Assembly (NCBI RefSeq): GCF_000175615.1
Contig: NZ_ACVO01000010.1
Span: forward strand, 3,829 to 67,828
Direction: 5' to 3'
From: Rothia mucilaginosa ATCC 25296
Lineage (GTDB): Bacteria; Actinomycetota; Actinomycetes; Actinomycetales; Micrococcaceae
Length of the DNA stretch: 64,000 bases
Part shown: piece after piece, positions 17,100 to 25,978 of the stretch
Position numbering within the stretch: position 1 is the first letter of the stretch
Layout of the letters: each line of letters opens with the position of its first letter
Position numbers and translations under genes: made by a program
Notes under the pieces: model-generated
Told to the model about the DNA's origin: nothing
The model's input: only the letters and a program-made list of their open reading frames with translations
Databases searched by the model: none

Positions 17100-19460
17100 A
17101 TGCAAGGACGCACCAAACCTCTGAGCCTACTCAGCGCAACCACCCTCGGATGCACCCTCGCACTCGGGGCACCCCTCGCCCTCCCCCAGGTCGGCACCTT
17201 CACCGCCGCACAGGCGCAGGAAAACCAGGCGCAGGAAAACCAGACCGGCACCCAGGCAGGCACCGAGTCGCGCGGTTACGTCAACTACGAAGGCGACTAC
17301 GTCATCGCGGGCGTACACACCGAAATGCTCAACGCATTCCTCGACGGCAACCAGTTCACCCTCGCCACCCTCGCAGACACCGCCCCGGGCCAGCAGGGAC
17401 GATTCAACCCCGCCCGCACCGTCTTCCACCTGCCCGACGTCGAGGATGCACACACCAAGGTCGTAGCAGGCTACGACTACATTGCCCCCGAAGGCACCGA
17501 CATCTTCTACATTCCCTCCACCCGCACCCGCGGCCTGCTCTACCCCGGCCTCGGCGCGGAAGGAATCCGCCCCGGCGCGCTCAAGGACAACACCATCAAC
17601 CTTGAACTCGTGCGCAGCAGCGTACCCGAAGGCGGCCGCGCCGAAGTCTTCACCGAATCCGGCCGCGACAACCCGCGCGTTTTCAGCACCAACGACAAGC
17701 TCGCACCGCACACCATCACCTCTGGCGGTCACGAGCACCTCAGCTGGGCATTCACCCGCGCAGGCATCTACCAGCTGACGTTCCGCGCCACCGCAACCCT
17801 TGCCGACGGCACCCCGGTCAGCTCCGAGGCGACCTACACCATCGCCGTGGGCACTAACGCTGAGGACGGCTTCAAGCTCCTGAACGCACAGAACGCCGCA
17901 AAGGAAGCGACCAAGGACGCCACGAGTGAGGCAACCACTACCCCCGAGGCGACCTCCACCGCTACCGAGAGCGCCACCAGCAGCCCCAGCGCATCTACCT
18001 CCGCGAGTGCTGAGGCGAGTGCATCTGCTGAGGCGAGCGCATCCACCGGTATTCGCCGCGTGGATGAATCCGTGAACGGTCAGAACGCCGCGCAGGTGAC
18101 CGACCCGAACGGTGCGAAGGCGGCGGCGAATGGTGAGCAGGCGTCCCAGGGCGGATCCGGTGTAACCGCTATCAGCGGCACCGACAACACCAATAACGGC
18201 TCTGACAAGGGTGAAAACAAGGACGGCAATGCCACCAGCGCGAAGGGATCCAGTGTGAAGGGCTCCAACGCCCAGAACATCAGCGCGCCCAGCAATAGCG
18301 GTAACGGCGGCGGTATTACCGGCAACGGCGTACTGTCCTCCGGTCTGCCCGGCAGCCTGAACCAGCAGTGCATCGCCACCGAGGTTCCCGCCGAAGATGC
18401 CAAGGGCTCTAAGGACTCCAAGGACGCTCAGAAGGACAACAAGCAGAGCAACCAGGCAGCCCAGGCACCGACCAGCATCCCCACCCTCGCCGTGGTCAAC
18501 ACCGCCGAGCACAGCGGCCGTGAAGAAGTCACCCACGGCCACTTCGACGTGGGCCCGATCCTCAACGGCGGCAACCTCACCAGCAGCGTGAAGGACGACC
18601 GCACCAGCCCCGCCCGCCACATCTCCCCCGGCGCCCTCGAGTTCGTGCTCAATGACGCCGCGAAGATCAACCTGCCCGCAGGCATGGAGAACATCGCCCC
18701 GGCGGGCACCCCCGTGCACATGATCGGTGCAACCCAGCAGCAGGGCGTGCCCTGGCTCGGCTGGAGCACCCAGGACCCCGAACTGCTCAAGCAGCTCGAC
18801 GGCCCCGTCACCATGAGCCTCAACGGTTTTGAGGGCCCTGGCACCATGTCCACCTTCCTCTCCGGCAACTTCGGTTCCGCCGGTCAGCAGGTCTTCGATT
18901 CGCGGAGCGGCGGCTCCTTCCAGGTGCCCGCAAACACCCACCAGCACAGCAACTGGGTGTTCACCGCTGAGGGTCGCTACACCGTGACCATCGGCTGGAC
19001 TGCACGCCTGAAGAACGGCCAGCAGGTCAGCAGCGAATCGGTTCTGCACTTCACCGTCGGCAACCCCGATAACGCCCCGGCAAGCAACAACGCGCAGGGT
19101 TCGGCAGACACCAAGCAGGACGGCGGCAACGCTAACAGCGCTAACGGCGCCAACAACGGCGGCGAGAAGAGCACCGCAAAGAACCCCGTCAACGGTACCG
19201 TAGACGAAGCCACCGGCATCGTCACCAAGCCCGACGGATCCAAGGTGCGCATCGTCGGTAAGACCGCCTCCGGTGAGGATTGCGCCCTGACCAGCCAGGA
19301 ACTCGCGAACGCCCAGAAGGCAGCCGCGGCGGGTAAGCTGCCGAACACCGGTGTGGTCATCGACCCGTTCATGGTCAGCACCTCCATTCTGGCGCTGGCA
19401 CTCGGTGCCATGATTCTGCGTTCGGCACGCCGAAAGGGCCGCAGCGGTGACACCGCATAG
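17100..19460 (+). CDS. LPNTG surface-anchored repeat protein of the ABC transport operon
   Basis: About 786 residues starting at ATG 17100 behind aaggag; the open frame extends further upstream but lacks such a site. It has a signal peptide (LLSATTLGCTLALGAPLAL). There are two choice-of-anchor-M modules with the surface repeat (GGHEHLSWAFTRAGIY and NTHQHSNWVFTAEGRY), separated by a long Ala/Ser/Glu/Gly/Asn linker. The C terminus is LPNTG, a hydrophobic helix and RSARRKGR, a classical sortase signal. It shares the motif GIRRVDES with the divergent protein (GVRRVDSA). It is the first operon gene and overlaps the substrate-binding gene by 14 bases. Role: wall-bound part of an importer, by inference. 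Confidence 0.87.
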   Translation: MQGRTKPLSLLSATTLGCTLALGAPLALPQVGTFTAAQAQENQAQENQTGTQAGTESRGYVNYEGDYVIAGVHTEMLNAFLDGNQFTLATLADTAPGQQGRFNPARTVFHLPDVEDAHTKVVAGYDYIAPEGTDIFYIPSTRTRGLLYPGLGAEGIRPGALKDNTINLELVRSSVPEGGRAEVFTESGRDNPRVFSTNDKLAPHTITSGGHEHLSWAFTRAGIYQLTFRATATLADGTPVSSEATYTIAVGTNAEDGFKLLNAQNAAKEATKDATSEATTTPEATSTATESATSSPSASTSASAEASASAEASASTGIRRVDESVNGQNAAQVTDPNGAKAAANGEQASQGGSGVTAISGTDNTNNGSDKGENKDGNATSAKGSSVKGSNAQNISAPSNSGNGGGITGNGVLSSGLPGSLNQQCIATEVPAEDAKGSKDSKDAQKDNKQSNQAAQAPTSIPTLAVVNTAEHSGREEVTHGHFDVGPILNGGNLTSSVKDDRTSPARHISPGALEFVLNDAAKINLPAGMENIAPAGTPVHMIGATQQQGVPWLGWSTQDPELLKQLDGPVTMSLNGFEGPGTMSTFLSGNFGSAGQQVFDSRSGGSFQVPANTHQHSNWVFTAEGRYTVTIGWTARLKNGQQVSSESVLHFTVGNPDNAPASNNAQGSADTKQDGGNANSANGANNGGEKSTAKNPVNGTVDEATGIVTKPDGSKVRIVGKTASGEDCALTSQELANAQKAAAAGKLPNTGVVIDPFMVSTSILALALGAMILRSARRKGRSGDTA

Positions 19461-21198
19461 CGGGCATACCGGCAACCACGCACACGCTTATAGTCGGCGA
19501 ACCGCCCTCACCCTCGCCTCCCGTATTGCGGTGGGCGCGGGGGTGGGGGCTGGTGCCTTCGCACTGAGCGGATGCGCCAGCACCGTGAACGCTTCCTCCG
19601 ACCGGATGCGCGTGGTCGCCACAACCCCAATTCTGGCGGATTTGGCACAGCAGATTGCAGGAGAGCGCGCCAGCGTGCACTCCCTGGTGCCCGCCGGTGC
19701 TGACCCGCACTCGTATGAGCCGAGCCTGCGCGATATCCGCGATGTCGCCTACGCCCGCTGCGCCCTGACGAACGGTCTGCTGCTGGAGCAGCGTAAGCTC
19801 AGCAAAATGGTTGAGGCGAACCTGCCCGCCGGGGTTGTGTCCGTGGCGGTTGCGGAGAAGATTGAGCAGTACGGCGGCAAGCTGGAAGCCATTGTTGAGG
19901 ATGCCTCCCTGGACTCCATCTGGCTGGGTTTGCGTGTTGAAGAGGGCGGGCAGAACGAATCTGCCCCCGCCGACTCTTCGGATGCAGGCATGCGCTTTGA
20001 AGTGCAGAGCGTGCGGGCGCGGACCTCTACCGATTCGTCGAATGCGCAGTTGGCGGCGTTCATTACGCAGACCTTCGGTGCGGTGGAGATGCTGTGCGAT
20101 TCGCATGCGCGCGGCGTGAACCTCACCCATGAGGGGGACACCGCGATCCGCACCGGCGATATGGGTTCGCTGGAGCTTCCGTTGCAGGCGCATACGCACC
20201 TGTCGTGGGCGTTTAGTGATGCCGGCGAGTACGCCATCGAGCTGAGCGCCACCGCGGTCAATGCGCCGGAGTCGGTGCGTTCTTCGCGCGGCACCCTGTA
20301 CTGCGCGGTCGGTCGTGACCCGCAACAGCTGGTGGACCGTCTGGCGAAGGAACAGAACGTTTCTGTCTCGGACATCAAGGTTCTTTCCGCAGGCCACGCC
20401 GATATTACGGCACGCACCGGCGACGGCAGGCTCGTGCTTCGCGCGGATTCCTCCCAGGGCGCCGTAGAGTACGAACTGAACCACACCGTGGTCGCGGTCC
20501 CCTCCCGCACCCTGCAGGAGGTGCCCGCCGGCGGTAGCTACCGTTTCCTGCGGTCGGGTGCTTCGGAGCATCGCGGTCAGGTGTACCTGCTGGCGCAGGC
20601 CGTTCTGGGCAAGCACGTGCACGGCGAAATCGACCCGCACATTTGGCATTCGGTGCCGAACGCGAAGGCGAGCGTGCAGGTCATTCGTGACGCGCTCACC
20701 TCCGCCGATCCGGAGGGTGCGAGCGAGTATGTGACCCGCACCGAGCAGGTCATGAAGGAGCTTGACGCCTTGGACGCTCAGCTGCGTCAGGTGTACGGAG
20801 GCCTGCCGGAGTCGGCACGCAACCTGGTCACCACGCACGACGGCTACCGCTACCTGGCGAGCACCTACGGGTTGCACATTGCCGGTTTTGTGAGTGCCAG
20901 TGCCAGCGGCGAGCCGAGCATTCAGCAGCGTCAGCGTCTGCGTCGCACGGTCGAGGATTTGAAGGTTCCAGCAATTTATCTAGACAAGTCCACGGCGATG
21001 CGTTCGCCAGTTCTGACGGAACTGGCTCGGGAGGCTCAGGTGCGTACCGGGGTACTCTATTCGGACACTCTGGATGCGCAGGCTCCTCACTACGCGCAGA
21101 TGATGCTGGCGAATGCTCACACGATTGCGCTGTGCTCGGGGGCTAGTTCTGGCGGCAATTCTTCGGGTGCTAGCTGCTCGGAGGCAAGCACCTCATAA
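19447..21198 (+). CDS. Anchored-repeat ABC transporter substrate-binding lipoprotein (TIGR03772-like)
   Basis: A 583-residue ZnuA/TroA-type metal-binding lipoprotein with a large insert. It starts at GTG 19447 inside the previous gene, so translation is probably coupled. A Tat lipoprotein signal (SRRTALTLASR to LSGC) precedes MRVVATTPILADLAQQ. Likely metal ligands are in GADPHSYEPS, DPHIWHS, THDGYRYLA and YLDKSTAM. Between about residues 130 and 380 an extra region carries the actinobacterial surface repeat (HLSWAFSDAGEYAIEL), matching the fusion described for TIGR03772. The C-terminal lobe ends at YAQMMLANAHT. Transition metal (Zn or Mn) is the most likely substrate. Confidence 0.88.
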   Translation: MTPHSGHTGNHAHAYSRRTALTLASRIAVGAGVGAGAFALSGCASTVNASSDRMRVVATTPILADLAQQIAGERASVHSLVPAGADPHSYEPSLRDIRDVAYARCALTNGLLLEQRKLSKMVEANLPAGVVSVAVAEKIEQYGGKLEAIVEDASLDSIWLGLRVEEGGQNESAPADSSDAGMRFEVQSVRARTSTDSSNAQLAAFITQTFGAVEMLCDSHARGVNLTHEGDTAIRTGDMGSLELPLQAHTHLSWAFSDAGEYAIELSATAVNAPESVRSSRGTLYCAVGRDPQQLVDRLAKEQNVSVSDIKVLSAGHADITARTGDGRLVLRADSSQGAVEYELNHTVVAVPSRTLQEVPAGGSYRFLRSGASEHRGQVYLLAQAVLGKHVHGEIDPHIWHSVPNAKASVQVIRDALTSADPEGASEYVTRTEQVMKELDALDAQLRQVYGGLPESARNLVTTHDGYRYLASTYGLHIAGFVSASASGEPSIQQRQRLRRTVEDLKVPAIYLDKSTAMRSPVLTELAREAQVRTGVLYSDTLDAQAPHYAQMMLANAHTIALCSGASSGGNSSGASCSEASTS

Positions 21199-21291
21199 CC
21201 CGGTTTTAAGCTACCCACAAGCTCATATAGCCGTATCAGCATATAGATAATCTTTCACACACCGTTTCGGTCATGATCCAAGGAAGTCCTC

Positions 21292-22374
21292 ATGATGAAC
21301 TCAACCACCCCCTCCCGTTCCTCACGTAGCCGCGCCCTGCCCGCCCTGGCTCTGGGCGCCAGCCTCATACTTGCACCCCTGGGTGTGGCACACGCGGAGA
21401 CCACCCCGGCAACCGCAGAGAGCGCCTCGGCTCAGCCAAGCGACAGCAACCTCAGCCGCGGCGAGCGCGCCCTCACCCAGACCCTGTCTGCGGAGCAGCC
21501 GGTCGCATCCGGCCGCACCGAAATTTCCGCCGGCCACGTGGATATGGGTCCGCGTTTCAATAACGGCAAGTTTGAGCTCATGCTCCACGACGACCACGGC
21601 GAAACCCCCGTCTGGCGCAGCCTGGACGAGGTCATCTACCGCGGTAGCGACCAGGCAATCCTTGAGGTGCCGAACGACCCGCGCTACTCCTTCGTGGGTG
21701 CGCCCGCCGGCTCTAAGGTGTACGTCATTCCGCAGACCGAAACTAAGGGCGTAATCTGGCCGGGTTGGAACACTCAGGATCCGCAGCTGGTGTCCAAGCT
21801 GAACCGCGGCGTGAACCTGACCCTGGAGCAGGTGAGCGGCCCCGGCACGTTCAGCCTGTACCTGGAGAACGGCAACTTCTCGGCACCGCAGGTGCTGTGG
21901 TCCTCGACCAAGAGTGAGCCGCAGAAGCTGTGGGTGGAGAAGAACACTCACACCCACGCGAACTGGGTGTTCACCGCCCCCGGCGAGTACCTGCTGAAGG
22001 TCACCGCGAGCGCTGAGCTGTCTGACGGTTCGACTGTGTCTGATACCCGCTACCTGAAGTTTGCGGTGGGTGATTCTGCGAATGCTGATACCCTGTACGC
22101 GATGGAGGCGCAGGCGCGCGGTTCCTCGGATTCTGCATCCTCGGGTTCGGCTTCTTCTGCTTCTCAGGCCGCCGGTACCCAGGCATCCGGTTCTTCTTCT
22201 GCCGCCGCAGCGAGCGATCAGAGCGGTTTCCGTGCTGAGTTCACGATTTCCTGGAGTCCTATTGTCGCTGGCATCGTGGTCGTGGTGGGCGTGGGCGCAT
22301 TCATCGCCTCCCGACGTCGCCGCTCCTCCGCGCAGCGTGAGGCTCTGGATGAAGTGCGCGGTGACCGTTCGTGA
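21292..22374 (+). CDS. Membrane-anchored choice-of-anchor-M protein of the transport operon (TIGR03773-like)
   Basis: A 360-residue exported protein with a signal peptide ending at AHAET. One choice-of-anchor-M module follows, with IWPGWNTQDP and the repeat HTHANWVFTAPGEY. A Ser/Ala linker leads to a C-terminal membrane helix (SPIVAGIVVVVGVGAFIA) and an RRRR stop-transfer segment. There is no LPxTG motif, so unlike its two larger relatives it stays in the membrane next to the permease. Start ATG behind aggaag. The stop overlaps the GTG start of the ATPase by 4 bases (GTGA). Confidence 0.87.
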   Translation: MMNSTTPSRSSRSRALPALALGASLILAPLGVAHAETTPATAESASAQPSDSNLSRGERALTQTLSAEQPVASGRTEISAGHVDMGPRFNNGKFELMLHDDHGETPVWRSLDEVIYRGSDQAILEVPNDPRYSFVGAPAGSKVYVIPQTETKGVIWPGWNTQDPQLVSKLNRGVNLTLEQVSGPGTFSLYLENGNFSAPQVLWSSTKSEPQKLWVEKNTHTHANWVFTAPGEYLLKVTASAELSDGSTVSDTRYLKFAVGDSANADTLYAMEAQARGSSDSASSGSASSASQAAGTQASGSSSAAAASDQSGFRAEFTISWSPIVAGIVVVVGVGAFIASRRRRSSAQREALDEVRGDRS

Positions 22375-23249
22375 GCGCATCGGTAACAGCGGGTACTGAG
22401 CCCGTCCTAGAGATTTCAAACCTGTACGCCGGCTACGCGCGCCGTTCCATCCTCCAGGATCTGTCCCTGACCCTGGAGCGCGGCGAGTTTGCGGGTCTGA
22501 TTGGTGCTAATGGTGCCGGTAAGACCACGCTACTGCGCACCATTTTGGGTCTGATTCGCCCGGCGTCCGGTCAGGTTCGGGTGCTGGGTGAGTCGCCGCG
22601 TGTGGCGCGTGCGCATATTGGTTATGTTCCGCAGAAGCACCAGTTCCAGTGGGATTTTCCGCTGACCGTTAAGGACACGGTGATGACCGGTCGCGTGCGT
22701 GAGATTGGGTTCTTCCGCCGCCCGGCGAAGAAGGATTGGGTGCAGGTTTTTTCGGCGATGGAACGCACCGATGTTCTGCACCTGCAGGATGCTTCCATTG
22801 CGGAGCTTTCCGGTGGTCAGCGTCAGAGGGTTCTTTTGGCGCGCGCTTTGGCGGCGAACCCCTCCCTGCTACTGTTGGATGAGCCGTTTACGGGCGTGGA
22901 CGCGCCGACTCAGACCACTCTGACTCGCCTGTACCGTGAGTTGGCGGGTGAGGGCATCACGATTCTGATGTCTACGCACGACATGCTGGCGGCGCGTGAG
23001 TCCTGCTCACGTCTGTGCGGTGTGCGCGGCAATATTCACCTGGATGGTCCGGCGGACTCCTTTAGCCTGGAGCAGCTGCATACGTGGTTGCACGGTCACG
23101 ATATTGAGGAGGCGCAGGGTCACGCCCGCACGGGCTTCACCTGTGCCGGTGGTGCGTTGGATGAGTACGGCCACGAGCTGCCCGATTCCTGCGCTTCTGA
23201 CTCTTCTCTCTCCCCCGCCCATACTGCTTCTACCGGGGGTGCCCGTTGA
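22371..23249 (+). CDS. Anchored-repeat ABC transporter ATP-binding protein (TIGR03771-like)
   Basis: A 292-residue cytosolic ATPase. Walker A is GANGAGKTT, the signature is LSGGQRQRVLLARAL, Walker B is LLLLDEPFTG and the switch His is in MSTHDM. The fold is that of ZnuC/MntB-type metal importers, with a ~45-residue extension after the core. It starts at GTG overlapping the previous gene and its stop overlaps the permease start (TTGA). It pairs with the permease at 23246. Confidence 0.92.
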   Translation: MSASVTAGTEPVLEISNLYAGYARRSILQDLSLTLERGEFAGLIGANGAGKTTLLRTILGLIRPASGQVRVLGESPRVARAHIGYVPQKHQFQWDFPLTVKDTVMTGRVREIGFFRRPAKKDWVQVFSAMERTDVLHLQDASIAELSGGQRQRVLLARALAANPSLLLLDEPFTGVDAPTQTTLTRLYRELAGEGITILMSTHDMLAARESCSRLCGVRGNIHLDGPADSFSLEQLHTWLHGHDIEEAQGHARTGFTCAGGALDEYGHELPDSCASDSSLSPAHTASTGGAR

Positions 23250-24100
23250 TTACTCCTATCGATTTTCTTGCCGACCTGTTCAACCCGTCTCTGGCGTTCC
23301 TTCCGCGCGCCCTGGCGGCAGTGCTGCTCGCGTCGGTGGTGACCGGTGTGGTGGGTTGCCACGTGCTGATGCGCGGCATGGTCTTCATTGGCGATGCGGT
23401 GGCGCACTCGGTGTTCCCGGGTCTTGCGGTAGCGTTCGTGCTGGGCGGCAACCTGGTCATGGGCGGTCTAACCGCGGGCGTGGTGACAGCTATTCTGGTG
23501 GCTATTTTTAGCCAGAATCAGCGGCTACGCGAGGATTCCGTGATCGGTATTTTCTTCGCGGCGTCCTTTGCGTTGGGTATTGTGATTATTTCGTTGGCGC
23601 CGGGCTATTCGGGGTCGGTGCAGGATTTCTTGTTCGGCTCGATTGTGGGTGTTTCGAATGAGGACATTACCCAGGCGGCGATTATGGGTGCCGTTATTCT
23701 GCTGGTGCTGTGGCTGTTCCACCGCCAGATTGTGACGGTCAGCCTGGACCGTGAGAGTGCCCGCGCGATGGGCCTGCCGGTGCTTGCCCTGGATATTGTG
23801 CTGTACGTTCTGGTGACCATTTCTGTGGTGCTGGGCCTGCAGACACTCGGTAATGTGCTGGTGTTGGCGCTTCTGGTGATTCCGGCGTCGGCAGCCCGCC
23901 TGGCGTGCCGCCGACTGGGGTCGATGATGGTGTTCTCGCCGGTGTTTGGCGGTATCTGCTCGATTGTTGGCCTGTACCTGTCGTGGGCGTTTAACCTGCC
24001 GACTGGTGGCACGATTGTGCTGTCGATGGTGGCGGCTTTTGTGCTGGTGTGGGCGGTGACGGCGGTTCGTTCGCGAGCGCGTGCCCAGCTGAAGGGCTAA
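23246..24100 (+). CDS. Anchored-repeat ABC transporter permease (TIGR03770-like)
   Basis: A 284-residue integral membrane protein of the ZnuB/MntC (ABC-3) type with eight or nine hydrophobic segments. GCHVLMRGMVFIGDAVAHSV and ALGIVIISL are typical. Start TTG 23246, overlapping the ATPase stop, implies coupled translation. It should form the import channel for a metal ion with the ATPase and the lipoprotein. It is the last gene of the operon, followed by a strong terminator. Confidence 0.9.
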   Translation: MITPIDFLADLFNPSLAFLPRALAAVLLASVVTGVVGCHVLMRGMVFIGDAVAHSVFPGLAVAFVLGGNLVMGGLTAGVVTAILVAIFSQNQRLREDSVIGIFFAASFALGIVIISLAPGYSGSVQDFLFGSIVGVSNEDITQAAIMGAVILLVLWLFHRQIVTVSLDRESARAMGLPVLALDIVLYVLVTISVVLGLQTLGNVLVLALLVIPASAARLACRRLGSMMVFSPVFGGICSIVGLYLSWAFNLPTGGTIVLSMVAAFVLVWAVTAVRSRARAQLKG

Positions 24101-24159
24101 ACCCAGTTGAAGAGCTAAGCCCAGCTCAACCTCGACTCAATCCAACTTTTCTCGACTAA

Positions 24160-24207
24160 ACGCACGAGGCGCATCCCTGTTTGGGGGGTGCGCCTCGTGC
24201 GTTATTT
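24160..24207 (+). terminator. Terminator of the anchored-repeat operon
   Basis: The arms cgcacgaggcgca and tgcgcctcgtgcg match perfectly, followed by ttattt. Confidence 0.9.
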
Positions 24208-24402
24208 ACAGGTATTAAATACCCAAAGTGAATCATGTTCATGTTTAAAGAACTAAAAGATACACTCCGCGTAATAAAAGCGCATAATTCAACACGTCGG
24301 GTTTAATGAAAATACAACCTATCAAATATTTCTTATGGGTTGATACATGTAGTGATAAAGCAGTCACTGCACCCTCATTAGAGCTTCAAAGAAGGAGTCA
24401 TC
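24208..24402 (+). promoter_or_regulatory. AT-rich upstream region of the alcohol dehydrogenase gene
   Basis: This is an unusually AT-rich stretch for the window, ending in a strong Shine-Dalgarno (gaaggag) before ATG 24403. No gene is seen. Palindromic fragments such as ggtattaaataccc (near 24211) could bind a regulator, but no single promoter stands out. Confidence 0.4.
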
Positions 24403-25473
24403 ATGAAGGCATATGTATACCACGGCCCCGACCAGAAGGGCGCCTGGGAGGAAGTCCCGAACCCCACCATTCTTGAGCCCACGGACGTTATCGCCCGTGT
24501 CGACACCACCACCATTTGCGGTACTGACCTGCACATCCTGAAGGGCGACTGCCCCGAGGTGGACCACGGACGCATCCTGGGCCACGAGGCTGTCGGTACC
24601 ATTACCGAGGTTGGCTCCGCGGTGACTGACCTGAAGGTCGGCGACCGCATCATCATTCCCGCCGTGACCAGCTGCGGTAAGTGCTCCTACTGTAAGGCGA
24701 ACCAGCCTTCGCACTGCCAGACCGTTGGTGGTGTCGGCTGGATTTTCGGTTACATGATTGACGGCACCCAGGCAGAGTACGTGCGTGTTCCCTACGCAGA
24801 GACCTCGGTTCACCTGGTTCCGGAGGGCCTGACCGATGAGGACGTCCTCTTCCTCACCGACGCACTGCCCACCGGCTTCGAGATCGGTATTCTGAACGGC
24901 AACACCAAGCCCGGCGACACCGTCGCTGTCGTGGGTGCAGGCCCCGTGGGTCTGGGCGCGATTATGACCGCTAACCTCTGCGGTGCCGGCCGTGTCATCA
25001 CCGTCGACTTCGACGACAACCGCATGAACAAGGCACTGGAGCTGGGCGCAACCGATAAGGTCAACGCGGGCGACCCGGACTTCATCGAGAAGATTAAGGC
25101 TCTCTCCCCCGACGGCCTGGGCGTGGACGTGGCAATTGAGGCTGTGGGTGTTCCGCAGACCTTCGAGACCTGCACCAAGATTGTTCGCCCCTACGGCAAC
25201 ATCGCTAACGCCGGCGTGCACGGCAAGCCCGTTGAGCTGCCCCTGAACACCATGTGGATTTCTAACGTTCGCATTAACATGGGTCTGGTCAACTGCAACA
25301 CCGTCGGTAACCTGCTGAACATGGTCCGCTCGGGTCGCCTGAACGCTAAGGCTATGGCAACCCACCGCTTCACCTTCGACCAGTTCGAGGAAGCATACGA
25401 CCTGTTCACCCACGCTGCCGAGCACAACGTGGTGAAGGTTGTTATCTCCCGTAACCCCGAGGTTGCGGCATAG
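24403..25473 (+). CDS. Zinc-dependent alcohol dehydrogenase
   Basis: A 356-residue cytosolic medium-chain dehydrogenase that interconverts alcohols and aldehydes or ketones with NAD(P). Catalytic zinc ligands are in ICGTDLH and GHEAVG. The structural zinc cluster is CGKCSYCKANQPSHC. The nucleotide fold is VVGAGPVGLGA, followed by an Asp-rich strand end (VDFDDN), which favours NAD over NADP. The sequence resembles secondary or fermentative ADHs. It is a single gene behind an AT-rich promoter region. Substrate not determinable. Confidence 0.93.
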   Translation: MKAYVYHGPDQKGAWEEVPNPTILEPTDVIARVDTTTICGTDLHILKGDCPEVDHGRILGHEAVGTITEVGSAVTDLKVGDRIIIPAVTSCGKCSYCKANQPSHCQTVGGVGWIFGYMIDGTQAEYVRVPYAETSVHLVPEGLTDEDVLFLTDALPTGFEIGILNGNTKPGDTVAVVGAGPVGLGAIMTANLCGAGRVITVDFDDNRMNKALELGATDKVNAGDPDFIEKIKALSPDGLGVDVAIEAVGVPQTFETCTKIVRPYGNIANAGVHGKPVELPLNTMWISNVRINMGLVNCNTVGNLLNMVRSGRLNAKAMATHRFTFDQFEEAYDLFTHAAEHNVVKVVISRNPEVAA

Positions 25474-25567
25474 ACAGCGGTAGGCTCATATACCGCTCAT
25501 ACTGAAACCCCAAACTTTTGTTAGGGATTTCGGTGGGATGTCTTCATTACACTGCGAACATCCCCAC

Positions 25568-25616
25568 GATTCGCCTCCGGGTGGGAGAGGGTAGGTCCCA
25601 CCCGGAGCGCGAATCG
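25568..25616. terminator. Long GC-rich hairpin downstream of adh
   Basis: cgattcgcctccgggtggga pairs with tcccacccggag plus cgaatcg over nearly its full length, with a 9-nt loop. It has no U-tract, so it may act as an mRNA 3' end structure or a Rho-assisted stop. Confidence 0.5.
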
Positions 25617-25890
25617 CCCTCCCCTACCCCGAGATGTAGTTATTTTCTATAGAGACAAGATTTTCTAAAGATTCAAGAGATACGCCAGCTCGGGGTTTTC
25701 TGTTCCCTCAATCTGTTCTTTGATGGGTTGAGGGGCGGTTCCTCAAGCGTGATGCCTCCTCTGCCGGGCGCTCTGCCGACCCGCTCTTGCGGGTTCTTCT
25801 GCCAGGCAACCTCTACTGGTGGAGGGGCGCATCATTTGGCTCTTCTTGGTCGGGCGGTACCTCCGATTCTGCTCCTCCTTGAAGGGAAAG
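25617..25890. other. Gene-free stretch with several small hairpins
   Basis: No convincing coding frame is seen. Short hairpins occur one after another: ttgagg/cctcaa (25726-25744), acccgc/gcgggt (25789-25804) and cctc/gagg near 25810-25826. This could be part of an untranslated RNA, but I recognise no family. Confidence 0.3.
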
Positions 25891-25947
25891 GAAAAGGGTC
25901 GCACGCTTACGGTTCAATGGCGATTCGTAGGCTGCGACCCTTTTCTC
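25891..25947 (-). terminator. Terminator of the 432-aa membrane protein gene
   Basis: The ends gaaaagggtcgca and tgcgacccttttc pair. Read on the minus strand the hairpin is followed by a pyrimidine tract (cctttccc). Confidence 0.75.
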
Positions 25948-25978
25948 ATGCCCGGATTGTGGTGCTCCGGGCGGCTAT

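Noticed and set aside
17127..19475. 782-codon open frame opposite the LPNTG surface protein
   Set aside because: Same kind of shadow; the sense strand has a signal peptide, repeats and a sorting signal.
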